Shown here in pieces: positions 30,086 to 41,050 of a DNA stretch of 64,000 nucleotides. Where the stretch lies: NCBI RefSeq assembly GCF_032918005.1, contig NZ_CP136628.1, forward strand, positions 6,929,501 through 6,993,500, read 5' to 3'. The position numbers and the translations under genes were made by a program. Numbering within the stretch: position 1 is the stretch's first letter; the number at the start of each line of letters is the position of its first letter. Source of the DNA: Bradyrhizobium sp. NDS-1. Lineage in GTDB: Bacteria > Pseudomonadota > Alphaproteobacteria > Rhizobiales > Xanthobacteraceae. The notes below the pieces were generated by a model. It did no database searches, was not told the DNA's origin, and worked only from the letters and a program-made list of their open reading frames with translations.

Positions 30086-31228
30086 TCAGATCAACCCGCC
30101 CGCATCCGCGACGCGGCGCTGGTGGTAGTCGGTGTCGCCGAAGCTGTTCTCGATCATGGTGAGGCGCTTGAAGTAGTGGCCGATCTTCGCCTCCATGGTC
30201 ATGCCGATGCCGCCGTGGAGCTGGATCGCCTGCTGCCCCACGAATTTCAGCGACTTGCCGATCTGCACCTTGGCCGCAGCGATCGCATTGCTGCGCTCTG
30301 CGGCGTCCTCGAAATCGCCAGCCATGGTCGCGAACATCGACATCGATCGCGCCTGCTCGGCCGCCACGAACATGTCGGAGGCGCGGTGCTGCAGCGACTG
30401 GAACGAGCCGATCGCGACGCCGAACTGTTTTCGGGTCTTGATGTACTCGACGGTGGTCTTCAGCGATTCGTCCATCAGGCCGACCGCCTCGGCGCAAAGC
30501 GCGATGCGGGCTTCATCGACCACGCGCTCGATCAGCGCGAGCGAGTCGTCGGGATTTCCGATCGCGGCATCCGGGCCGATTTCGACGCCGGTGAAGGTGA
30601 TGTCGGCGGCATGCAGGCCATCCTGGGTCGGGTAGGACTTCCTGGTCACGCCCTTGGCATTGGCAGGAACCAGGAACGCGCCGATGCCGGTCTTGTCACG
30701 GCGGTCGCCCTTGGTGCGCGCGGTGACGATCAGCGTGTCGGCATTCTCGCCGTTGAGCACGACGAATTTCTCACCGTCGATGACCCAGCCGTCGCCCTTC
30801 TTCTTCGCCGTCGTGGTGACGTCGAACAGATCGTAGCGCGAGTTCTTCTCGAGCTGGGCGAACGCCAGCGTCTTGCTGCCGTCGATGATCCCGGGCACGT
30901 GCGCGGCCTTCTGCGCATCGGTGCCGGCATGGCGCAGGAAGCCGCCGCCGATCACGACCGTCGCCAGATACGGCTCGAGCACCAGCGCCTTGCCGAGTGC
31001 CTCCATCACGATCATCGTCTCGACGCCGCCGCCGCCGAAGCCGCCATCGGCTTCGCTGAAGGGCAGGCCGAGCAGACCCTGCTCGGCGAGCTTGAGCCAG
31101 ACCGTTTTGCTCCAGCCGCCCTTCTCCTTCATGTACTTCTTGCGCTGCTCGAAATCGTAGGAATCGGTCAGCAGGCCGTCGATGCTTTCCTTAAGAAGCC
31201 GCTGCTCCTCGTTCAGATCAAAATCCAT
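30086..31228 (-). CDS. pimD: Acyl-CoA dehydrogenase, PimD-like small subunit
   Basis: Member of the acyl-CoA dehydrogenase family, 380 residues, opening MDFDLNEEQRLLKESIDGLL. The protein is divergent from medium-chain dehydrogenases: the FAD-proximal LEKNSRYDLFDVTTTA replaces the usual TEPGxGSD loop. The C-terminal part ends QLHGGIGMTMEAKIGHYFKRL. Pairing with the canonical dehydrogenase next to it matches PimC/PimD, proposed in Rhodopseudomonas palustris as a two-subunit pimeloyl-CoA dehydrogenase. It is downstream of pimC on the same strand, with a repeat between. The name rests on that context and on the family match. Confidence 0.83.
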   Translation of the reverse strand: MDFDLNEEQRLLKESIDGLLTDSYDFEQRKKYMKEKGGWSKTVWLKLAEQGLLGLPFSEADGGFGGGGVETMIVMEALGKALVLEPYLATVVIGGGFLRHAGTDAQKAAHVPGIIDGSKTLAFAQLEKNSRYDLFDVTTTAKKKGDGWVIDGEKFVVLNGENADTLIVTARTKGDRRDKTGIGAFLVPANAKGVTRKSYPTQDGLHAADITFTGVEIGPDAAIGNPDDSLALIERVVDEARIALCAEAVGLMDESLKTTVEYIKTRKQFGVAIGSFQSLQHRASDMFVAAEQARSMSMFATMAGDFEDAAERSNAIAAAKVQIGKSLKFVGQQAIQLHGGIGMTMEAKIGHYFKRLTMIENSFGDTDYHQRRVADAGGLI

Positions 31229-31264
31229 TCTCTTGGTTCCTCGTACCCGGACTTATTTTGCTTC

Positions 31265-31372
31265 ATCATTCCGGGATGGCCCAAAGGGCCAGGCCCGAAA
31301 ATCCATTTCACCTTTGAACGTGCGGCCCGATGGACTCCGGGTTCGCGACTTCGTCGCGCCCCGGAATGACGG
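31265..31372. repeat. Palindromic repeat, family C copy 1
   Basis: A palindrome of about 108 bp between pimD and pimC. It starts TCATTCCGGGATGGCCCAAA and ends GCGCCCCGGAATGACGG, with inner ATCCATTTCAC and GATGGACTCCGGG. The copy at 34305-34411 is the same element in the opposite orientation. Confidence 0.8.
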
Positions 31373-31412
31373 TGGAAACATTGCCCTCCCCGCCTCGCGG
31401 AGAGGGAGAAGA

Positions 31413-32603
31413 TCACAGCCCCAGCACCGCCTTGGCGATGATGTTGCGCTGGATCTCGTTGGAGCCGCCGTAGATAGAGACCTTGCGGTTGTTGAAGTAG
31501 CTCGGCGCGATCTGGGCGGTCCAGTCCATGGCTTCGTTCGAGCCGTCGTCGCCGTGTACATCGTAAGGCGCAGCGAAGGGGCCGATCACTTCCATGAGCA
31601 GCTCGGTGGTGGTCTGCTGGATCTCGGAGCCCTTGATCTTCAGCACCGAGGAGGCCGGATTGGGCTTGCCCTTGCCGTGCTTGCCTTCGTCGGCGACGAC
31701 GCGAAGCTGCGTCAGCTCGAGTGCCTTCAGCTCGATCTCGCAGGCGGCGAGCTTTTCGCGGAAGGCGGGATCCTGGATGATCGGCTTGCCGCCTGACTCG
31801 ACCTTGCCGGCGAGATCCCTGATGCGGCGGATGCGCTCCTTGGAGACGCCGACGCGGGCGATGCCGGTGCGCTCATTGCCGAGCAGGAATTTGGCGTAAT
31901 CCCAGCCCTTGTTCTCCTCGCCGATCAGGTTCTCGTAGGGCACCTCGACGTCGTCGAAGAACACCTCGTTGACCTCGACGCCGCCGTCGATGGTCTGGAT
32001 CGGGCGCACGGTGACGCCCTTCGACTTCATCGAGAACACGATGAAGGAGATGCCCATCTGCTTCTTCGCATTGTTGTCGGTGCGGCACAGGCAGAAGATC
32101 ATGTCGGCGTGCTGGGCCAGCGTGGTCCAGGTCTTCTGGCCGTTGATGATCCACTTGTCGCCCTTGCGCTCGGCCTTGGTCTTGAGCGAGGCGAGGTCGG
32201 AGCCGGAGCCGGGCTCGGAGAAGCCCTGGCACCACCAATCGTCGACATTGGCGATGCGCGGCAGATACTTCTTCTTCTGCTCCTCGTTGCCGAAGGTGTA
32301 GATGACCGGACCGACCATGCTGACGCCGAAGGCGAGCGGCTGCGGCGCCGGATAGGACTGCAGCTCCTCGTTGAAGATGTAATGCTGCACTGAGGTCCAG
32401 CCCGTGCCGCCATATTGCGTCGGCCAGTGGCTGACGCCCCAGCCCTTCTTGTTGAGGATGCGCCACCACGTCACCATCTCGTCCTTCGAGAGGTGGCGGC
32501 CCTCGACCATCTTGCGCCGCGTATCCGGCGGCACATTGTCGCGGAAGAACTGTCGCACTTCCTCGCGAAACGCCTGTTCTTCTTTCGTGAATGCGAGATC
32601 CAT
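31413..32603 (-). CDS. pimC: Acyl-CoA dehydrogenase, PimC-like large subunit
   Basis: Canonical acyl-CoA dehydrogenase of 396 residues. The FAD and substrate loop CQGFSEPGSGSDLASLKT is near 125-142, the KTWTTLAQHADM block follows, and the C-terminus YGGSNEIQRNIIAKAVLGL is the classic FAD-contact end. It would insert the alpha-beta double bond in dicarboxyl- or fatty acyl-CoA. It starts 24 bases after the pimA stop. In the R. palustris pim operon, as I recall it, a thiolase gene (pimB) stands at this point; none is present here. Confidence 0.87.
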   Translation of the reverse strand: MDLAFTKEEQAFREEVRQFFRDNVPPDTRRKMVEGRHLSKDEMVTWWRILNKKGWGVSHWPTQYGGTGWTSVQHYIFNEELQSYPAPQPLAFGVSMVGPVIYTFGNEEQKKKYLPRIANVDDWWCQGFSEPGSGSDLASLKTKAERKGDKWIINGQKTWTTLAQHADMIFCLCRTDNNAKKQMGISFIVFSMKSKGVTVRPIQTIDGGVEVNEVFFDDVEVPYENLIGEENKGWDYAKFLLGNERTGIARVGVSKERIRRIRDLAGKVESGGKPIIQDPAFREKLAACEIELKALELTQLRVVADEGKHGKGKPNPASSVLKIKGSEIQQTTTELLMEVIGPFAAPYDVHGDDGSNEAMDWTAQIAPSYFNNRKVSIYGGSNEIQRNIIAKAVLGL

Positions 32604-32626
32604 CGGATCCTCCTGTGAGCTTTCTT

Positions 32627-34297
32627 CTATGCGGATTGTGCTGGTTTCTGCCGCTGGCGCAATTCGTGGCGCGACAATTTTCCGACCGGCGTACGCGGCA
32701 GGTCGTCGACGAATTCGGCCGCGGCCGGCAATTCATGCTTGCCGAGCTTGCCGGCCAGCTGCGCGCGCAGCTCGTCGAGCGAGAACGGTTTTGCGTCCGG
32801 CCGCAGCTTGATGAAGGCCTTTGCGGCCTCGCCGCGATAGGGGTCGGGAATGCCGAGCACGATCACCTCGTGCACCCCTGGGATGGTGTAGATCGCCTGC
32901 TCGATCATCTGCGGATAGACGTTGAAGCCGCCGGAGATGATCATGTCCTTCTTGCGATCGACCAGGAAGAAGTAGCCGTCGGTGTCGACATAGCCGATGT
33001 CGCCGGTGAGGAAGCGGCCATCGACGAAGGCCTCGGCCGACCCCTCCGGCTTGTTCCAATACCCCTTGGTGACGTTGGGGCCCTTGATGCGGATCTCGCC
33101 GACTTCGCCGGGTGGCAACACGCGCTTGGGATCGTCGAGCGCGACCACATCGAGCTCGATGCCGGGCAGCATCAGGCCGATCGAGCCCGGCTTGTCGGGA
33201 CCGGTGGGCGGATGGCCGGTGCCGGGCGAGCAGGTCTCGGTCATGCCCCAGCCGCTGCGCAGCTTCTTGCCGACCTTGCGCTCGAAGAAGTTCGCGATTT
33301 CCACCGGCAGCGGCGCGCCGCCGGAGCCGATGCTGGCGAGCGAGGAGAAATCGCGCTTGTCGAGATCAGGCAGCGCGGCGATCGCGATCCACATCGTCGG
33401 CACGCCGGGAAAGTACGTCGCGCGTTTGGCCTCGATGTCGCGCATGACCGCTTCGACGTCGAAACGCTGATGCAGCGAGATCAGATTGCCGCGGCTGAGC
33501 GAGGAGAGCAGCACCACGGTGAGCGCATAGATGTGGAACAGCGGGAGCACGCAGATCACGCGCTCGACGACGTCGCCGCGCGCAGCGCGCGACGGCTTGC
33601 CCCAGACGTCGTAGATCGACACGGCGGAGGTGAGATTGCCGTGCGTCAGCATCGCGCCCTTGGGCAGGCCGGTGGTGCCGCCGGTATATTGCAGCAGCGC
33701 GACGTCGTCGGCCGTCACGTTCGGCCATTGTGCCGGCGCGGTCGCACCCTCCACAAAAGCCTTGAAGGTGATGATGCGGGGATCATTCGGAATCGCCGCC
33801 TGCGGCGTGCCGACCTTGCCCCAATCGTCGTCCTCGCAAACGACGAGGCGGTCGATCAGGCCCTTCTCCAGGAATTTCAGCGCCGTCGGCAGCAGCGTCT
33901 GAAGGTTCGAGGTGACGAGCAGACGCGATCCCGAATCGGAAACCTTGTGCGTCAGCGCGATCTCGCCGTCGAGCGGCGACAGATGCGCTATGCGGGCGCC
34001 CGCCTTCAGCGCGCCGAAGAAGTTGACGGGGTGATCCGGCGTGTTGCCGAGGAATAGCGCGACGGAGGCGTTCTTGCCGATGCCTTCGCGCAGGAACGCC
34101 GCGGCGGCCCGCTCGGCCTGAGCTACGAGCTCGGTGTAGGTGATGGGACGATCCCGGAATTCGAGCGCAATGCGCGGGCCGTAGTCGGACGCTGCGTTCG
34201 ACAAAAGATCCGGAAGCGTGCCCTGCGCGATGGTATCGTCCCAACGCACGCCTTCGGGATAAAATTGTTCGCCGGGATGGGTCATTTTCTGCATCAT
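32627..34297 (-). CDS. pimA: Dicarboxylate/long-chain acyl-CoA ligase (PimA-like)
   Basis: AMP-forming acyl-CoA synthetase of 556 residues that activates the acid before beta-oxidation. The AMP-binding P-loop LLQYTGGTTGLPKGAML is near 200. The acyl pocket region SGWGMTETCSPGTG is near 345, the hinge YVDTDGYFFLVDRKKDMIISGG near 435-456, and the catalytic lysine is in PRTPVGKLSRHEL near the C-terminus. The second start at 34285 (MTHPGEQFYPEG) is equally possible; neither has a clear ribosome site. Order after pimF and before pimC/pimD supports a role with dicarboxylates such as pimelate. Confidence 0.87.
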   Translation of the reverse strand: MMQKMTHPGEQFYPEGVRWDDTIAQGTLPDLLSNAASDYGPRIALEFRDRPITYTELVAQAERAAAAFLREGIGKNASVALFLGNTPDHPVNFFGALKAGARIAHLSPLDGEIALTHKVSDSGSRLLVTSNLQTLLPTALKFLEKGLIDRLVVCEDDDWGKVGTPQAAIPNDPRIITFKAFVEGATAPAQWPNVTADDVALLQYTGGTTGLPKGAMLTHGNLTSAVSIYDVWGKPSRAARGDVVERVICVLPLFHIYALTVVLLSSLSRGNLISLHQRFDVEAVMRDIEAKRATYFPGVPTMWIAIAALPDLDKRDFSSLASIGSGGAPLPVEIANFFERKVGKKLRSGWGMTETCSPGTGHPPTGPDKPGSIGLMLPGIELDVVALDDPKRVLPPGEVGEIRIKGPNVTKGYWNKPEGSAEAFVDGRFLTGDIGYVDTDGYFFLVDRKKDMIISGGFNVYPQMIEQAIYTIPGVHEVIVLGIPDPYRGEAAKAFIKLRPDAKPFSLDELRAQLAGKLGKHELPAAAEFVDDLPRTPVGKLSRHELRQRQKPAQSA

Positions 34298-34304
34298 ATT
34301 CCGT

Positions 34305-34411
34305 CGTCATTCCGGGGCGCGACAAAGTCGCAAGCCCGGAATCCATCAGGCCGCACGCTCCGAGGAGAGATGGATTCCGGGCCTGGCCCTTCGGGCCATC
34401 CCGGAATGACG
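34305..34411. repeat. Palindromic repeat, family C copy 2
   Basis: A palindrome of about 107 bp between pimA and pimF. It starts GTCATTCCGGGGCGCGACAA and ends GGGCCATCCCGGAATGACG, in the opposite orientation to the copy at 31265-31372. Two copies of the same element thus lie inside one operon. Confidence 0.8.
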
Positions 34412-34430
34412 TGCGGATAGACTGCGGCCA

Positions 34431-36527
<2,097 letters not shown>

Positions 36528-36572
36528 GGTGTCCCTCCTTGGTGGGGCTATGTACTTTTGTCGATTTCGCGG

Positions 36573-36591
36573 TGCGGAATTTAATTCCGCA
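36573..36591. promoter_or_regulatory. Perfect palindrome, candidate IclR operator
   Basis: TGCGGAATTTAATTCCGCA has perfect 8-base arms and a TTA centre. It sits 46 bases upstream of pimF and 68 bases upstream of the divergent IclR gene. IclR-family proteins often bind GGAAN-type palindromes, so it is a good candidate for the site through which the regulator controls both genes. The assignment is inference. Confidence 0.6.
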
Positions 36592-36658
36592 TCTTGACGG
36601 CAGGGTTATTTTGAAGCACGGACGTTGTCAACGACTCCGCGCAAGAAGCAGATCAGGG

Positions 36659-37525
36659 ATGAAGCGTACAGGAAAGAAGACCGCGACCGATCGGAACTTC
36701 GTCGTCGCGCTTTCCCGCGGACTGGACGTATTGCGCGCATTCCAACCCAATGACGGCCTTCTCGGCAATCAGGAGATCGCGGCGCGGACCAATTTGCCGA
36801 AGCCGACCGTGTCGCGGCTAACCTATACACTGACCAAGCTCGGCTATCTGGCGCCGGTTCCCCGCTTCGAGAAGTACCAGCTCACGCCCGCCGCCATGTC
36901 GCTCGGCTATGCAGCGCTCGCCAATCTCGGCGTTCGGCATTTGTCCGAACCGTTTCGCGAGGACCTGATGCGCGCGACCGGGGGCGCCGTCGCCGTCGGC
37001 GGCCGCGATCGTCACAGCATGATCTATTTCGGGCAGAGTCGCGGCACGGAAACGGTCGGTGTTCAACTTGACGTCGGCTCCCGCGTGCCGATTGCAACCA
37101 GCGCGATGGGGCGCGCCTATTTCTGGGCGCTCGACCCCGACGATCGCGCAGAACTCTCGCGTCTGCTGCGCGAGCATTACGGCAGCCGCTGGACCAAGAT
37201 GCGCGACGGGCTGGAACGTTCCGGGGAGACCGTGGCGAAATACGGCTTTGCGATCTCCGTCGGCGACTGGCACGACGACATCGGCGCCGCCGGCGTCGCG
37301 CTCAAGCTCAACGACGGAACTGGTCCTTACGCCTTCAATTGCGGCGCGCCCGCATTCCGCTTCACGGAAGAGCGTTTGATCAAGGACATTGGACCGCGTC
37401 TCTTAGCGATGGTAAGGAACATCGAAGCGGCGCTCGGGGGTCTGATGCCGCATTCCAAAAAAGACATCGGCAAAAAGCTGAAATCAGGAGGAAAAGTTGC
37501 GCGTGTGGCCGAGGGGATCAGATAG
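36659..37525 (+). CDS. IclR family transcriptional regulator
   Basis: Regulator of 288 residues from the ATG at 36659, preceded by CAGGG. The N-terminal winged helix (about 12-75) reads FVVALSRGLDVLRAFQP, GNQEIAARTNLPKPTVSRLTYTLTKLGYL. The C-terminal effector domain (about 90-265) carries VQLDVGSRVPIATSAMGRAYF and the final lysine-rich tail KKDIGKKLKSGGKVAR. It is divergent from pimF and upstream of a branched-chain-type importer, so a ligand among dicarboxylates, aromatic acids or their CoA esters is likely. Upstream in-frame starts cover the promoter region and were rejected. Confidence 0.87.
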   Translation: MKRTGKKTATDRNFVVALSRGLDVLRAFQPNDGLLGNQEIAARTNLPKPTVSRLTYTLTKLGYLAPVPRFEKYQLTPAAMSLGYAALANLGVRHLSEPFREDLMRATGGAVAVGGRDRHSMIYFGQSRGTETVGVQLDVGSRVPIATSAMGRAYFWALDPDDRAELSRLLREHYGSRWTKMRDGLERSGETVAKYGFAISVGDWHDDIGAAGVALKLNDGTGPYAFNCGAPAFRFTEERLIKDIGPRLLAMVRNIEAALGGLMPHSKKDIGKKLKSGGKVARVAEGIR

Positions 37526-37561
37526 CTTTTGTCATCACTGGGAGCGGTTCGCATCGCCCCT

Positions 37562-37585
37562 TCGCTCACTCAATGATGTGAGCGA
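37562..37585 (+). promoter_or_regulatory. Hairpin just before livG start
   Basis: The arms TCGCTCAC and GTGAGCGA are separated by TCAATGAT, and the structure ends 6 bases before the livG ATG. In RNA it would be a strong 8-bp stem next to the ribosome-binding area. It may act as a terminator of the IclR transcript, although no T-run follows, or as a translational control element. Confidence 0.4.
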
Positions 37586-37591
37586 GACGAG

Positions 37592-38385
<794 letters not shown>

Positions 38386-38389
<4 letters not shown>

Positions 38390-39099
38390 CGCCACTGCTC
38401 AACGTCAAGGACCTGCGCGCCTATTACGGCCAGGTTCAGGCGCTTCATGGCCTGTCCTTCTCGCTCAACGAAGGCTCGCTCGTGACGCTGCTGGGTGCCA
38501 ACGGCGCCGGCAAGACCACCACGCTGCGCGCGATCTGCAACATGGTGCGCTCCACCGGCGGCGTCGAGTTCGAAGGCAAGCCGCTGAACAACCGCTCGAC
38601 CGAGAGCATCGTGCGGTTCGGCATCGCCCACGTGCCGCAGGGCCGCGGCACCTTCACCAACATGACGGTGGAGGAGAATCTTCAGCTAGGGGCGATCACC
38701 CGCAAGGACCGCGCCGGCATCGTCTCCGACATCGAGCGCATGTATGCGCACTTCCCGGTCCTGAAGCAGCGCCACACCCAGCAGGCCGGCACGCTGTCCG
38801 GCGGCGAGCAGCAGATGCTCGCGGTCGCGCGCGCGCTGATGCTGCGCCCGCGGCTGATGCTGCTGGACGAGCCGTCCTTCGGCCTCGCGCCGCTGGTGGT
38901 GCGCGACCTGTTCGGCATCCTCGGCAAGATCAACCGCGAGGACAAGGTATCGATCCTGGTGGTCGAGCAGAACGCCCAACTCGCGCTCGAACTCGCCGAC
39001 CAGGCCTATGTGATCGAGACCGGTCGCATCGTGATGTCCGGCAAGGCCAAGGACATCGCGAACAACGAAGAAATCCGCAAATCCTATCTGGGTTACTGA
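38386..39099 (+). CDS. livF: Branched-chain-type ABC transporter ATPase (LivF)
   Basis: Second ATPase, 237 residues, starting within the livG stop. Walker A is GANGAGKTTTLR, the family segment VPQGRGTFTNMTVEENLQLGA follows, the signature is TLSGGEQQMLAVARALM and Walker B LMLLDEPSFGLAPL. It pairs with LivG to energise the permeases that follow 13 bases later. Confidence 0.93.
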
Positions 39100-39112
39100 G
39101 GGAGCCGGGACA

Positions 39113-39991
39113 ATGGAGCTGTTCACCAACCAAGTCCTGGCCGGCATCGCCACGGGCGCGATCTACGCCTGCATGGCGCTCGCCGTGGTCATGATCTACC
39201 AGGCCATCGACCATCTCAACTTCGCGCAAGGCGAGATGGCGATGTTCTCGACCTTCATCTCCTGGCAGCTGATGCAATGGGGCGTGTCCTACTGGGCCGC
39301 CTTCGTGATCACGCTGGCCTTCTCCTTCGTCGCCGGCATCGCGATCGAGCGCATCCTGTTCAAGCCGCTGGCGAAAGCGCCGGTACTGACCAACGTTGCC
39401 GGCTTCATCGCGCTGTTTGCGATCATCAACTCTTCGGCCGGCCTGATCTGGGACTTCACGATCAAGCAGTATCCGACCCCGTTCGGCTCCGCACCGTTCC
39501 TCGGCAGTCAGCTGATCTCCACCCACCAAGCTGGCATGATCGGCGTCACGATAGCGCTGCTGCTCGCGCTGTACTTCTTCTTCCAGTACACGCGGATCGG
39601 CCTTGCGATGCGCGCCGCCGCCTCGGTGCCTGAGTCGGCCCGCCTCGTCGGCATCAACACCAGCTGGATGATCGCGCTCGGCTGGGGCATGGCAACCGCG
39701 ATCGGCTCGATCGCCGGCATGCTGATCGCCCCGGTCGTATTCCTCGAGCCCAACATGATGGGCGGCGTCTTGATCTACGGGTTCGCCGCCGCGGTGCTCG
39801 GCGGACTGTCGAGCCCGTTCGGCGCGGTGGTCGGCGGCTTCCTGGTCGGCGTGTTCGAGAACCTCGCCGGCACCTACATCCCCGGCGTCGGCAACGAGCT
39901 GAAACTCCCGATCGCGCTTGCGCTGATCATCTCCGTCCTGGTCGTCAAACCCGCTGGCCTGTTCGGCCGGCACATCGTCAAGCGAGTTTGA
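39113..39991 (+). CDS. livH: Branched-chain-type ABC transporter permease (LivH)
   Basis: Inner-membrane permease of 292 residues with about eight hydrophobic segments. It opens MELFTNQVLAGIATGAIYACMALAVVMIYQAIDHLNFAQGEMAMF, characteristic of LivH. The coupling loop is in MRAAASVPESARLVGINTSWM and the late GFAAAVLGGLSSPFGAVVGGFLVG is conserved. livM starts 2 bases after its stop. Confidence 0.93.
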   Translation: MELFTNQVLAGIATGAIYACMALAVVMIYQAIDHLNFAQGEMAMFSTFISWQLMQWGVSYWAAFVITLAFSFVAGIAIERILFKPLAKAPVLTNVAGFIALFAIINSSAGLIWDFTIKQYPTPFGSAPFLGSQLISTHQAGMIGVTIALLLALYFFFQYTRIGLAMRAAASVPESARLVGINTSWMIALGWGMATAIGSIAGMLIAPVVFLEPNMMGGVLIYGFAAAVLGGLSSPFGAVVGGFLVGVFENLAGTYIPGVGNELKLPIALALIISVLVVKPAGLFGRHIVKRV

Positions 39992-39993
39992 TC

Positions 39994-41013
39994 ATGAGCG
40001 CAGCAGAAGAAGTCGTTGGCCAAGGCCACGAGGCGGTCGAGGCGGTTCCGAAGCGGGCCATGACGCTGGGCACCGGCACGTCGCTGGTGGTGCTGGCGGC
40101 GCTGTTGGTCGTGCCGTTGTTCGTCAAGAACTTCATCATCTTCCAGATGACGATGCTCCTGATCTACGGGCTCGCCGTGCTGGCGCTGAACATCCTGACC
40201 GGCGGAAGCGGCCAGTTCTCGCTCGGCCAGAGCGCGTTCTACGCCGTCGGCGCCTATGTGTCCGCGGTGCTGATGGAGCATGCCAACGTCAACTATGCGC
40301 TGACCATTCCGATTTCCGCGGCGATCTGCTTCGGCTTCGGATACCTGTTCGGCAAGCCGGCGCTGCGGTTGTCGGGCATCTATCTCGCGCTCGCGACCTT
40401 TGCGCTCGCCACCGCGATGCCGCAGCTGCTCAAGCTGAACTTCCTCGAGCACTGGACCGGCGGCGTGCAGGGACTCGTCGTCACCAAGCCCGACGCGCCG
40501 TTCGGCCTGCCGATGTCGCAGGACATGTGGCTGTACTATTTCACCCTCCTCGTGACGCTCGCGATCTACATCTTCTCGGTGAACCTGCTGCGCTCCCGCT
40601 CGGGCCGCGCCTTCATGGCGATCCGCGACAACGAGATCGCGGCCTCCTCGATGGGTGTCAACGTCGCTCTGTACAAGACGCTGGCTTTCGGCGTGTCCGC
40701 CGGCATCACCGGCGTCGCCGGCTCGCTCGGCGCCATCGCCGTGCAGTTCGTCGCGCCCGACAGCTACACCATCACGCTGGCGATTTCGCTGTTCCTCGGC
40801 ATGGTCGTCGGCGGCGTCGGCTGGCTGCCCGGCTCGTTCGTCGGCGCTGCCTTCATCATCTTCGTGCCGAACATGGCGGAGAGCATCTCCAAGGGCCTCT
40901 CCGGCGCCGTGTTCGGCGTACTGCTGTTCCTGGTCATCTACCTCGTGCCGCACGGCGCACGGCAGGTGGCGATCCTGGGCCAACAACTTGCCGGCAAGCT
41001 CAAAAGAAACTGA
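39994..41013 (+). CDS. livM: Branched-chain-type ABC transporter permease (LivM)
   Basis: Second permease, 339 residues from the ATG at 39994 (MSAAEEVVGQGHEAVEA). It has an N-terminal charged tail and then multiple membrane segments. The family block LNILTGGSGQFSLGQSAFYAVGAYVSAVL and the coupling loop RAFMAIRDNEIAASSMGVNVALYK are present, as is LGMVVGGVGWLPGSFVGAAFI. With livG, livF and livH it completes a membrane transport core. Four candidate binding proteins follow immediately. Confidence 0.92.
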   Translation: MSAAEEVVGQGHEAVEAVPKRAMTLGTGTSLVVLAALLVVPLFVKNFIIFQMTMLLIYGLAVLALNILTGGSGQFSLGQSAFYAVGAYVSAVLMEHANVNYALTIPISAAICFGFGYLFGKPALRLSGIYLALATFALATAMPQLLKLNFLEHWTGGVQGLVVTKPDAPFGLPMSQDMWLYYFTLLVTLAIYIFSVNLLRSRSGRAFMAIRDNEIAASSMGVNVALYKTLAFGVSAGITGVAGSLGAIAVQFVAPDSYTITLAISLFLGMVVGGVGWLPGSFVGAAFIIFVPNMAESISKGLSGAVFGVLLFLVIYLVPHGARQVAILGQQLAGKLKRN

Positions 41014-41050
41014 AACTCTCTACAACTGTTGTTTAACGAAGGAGACCCAA

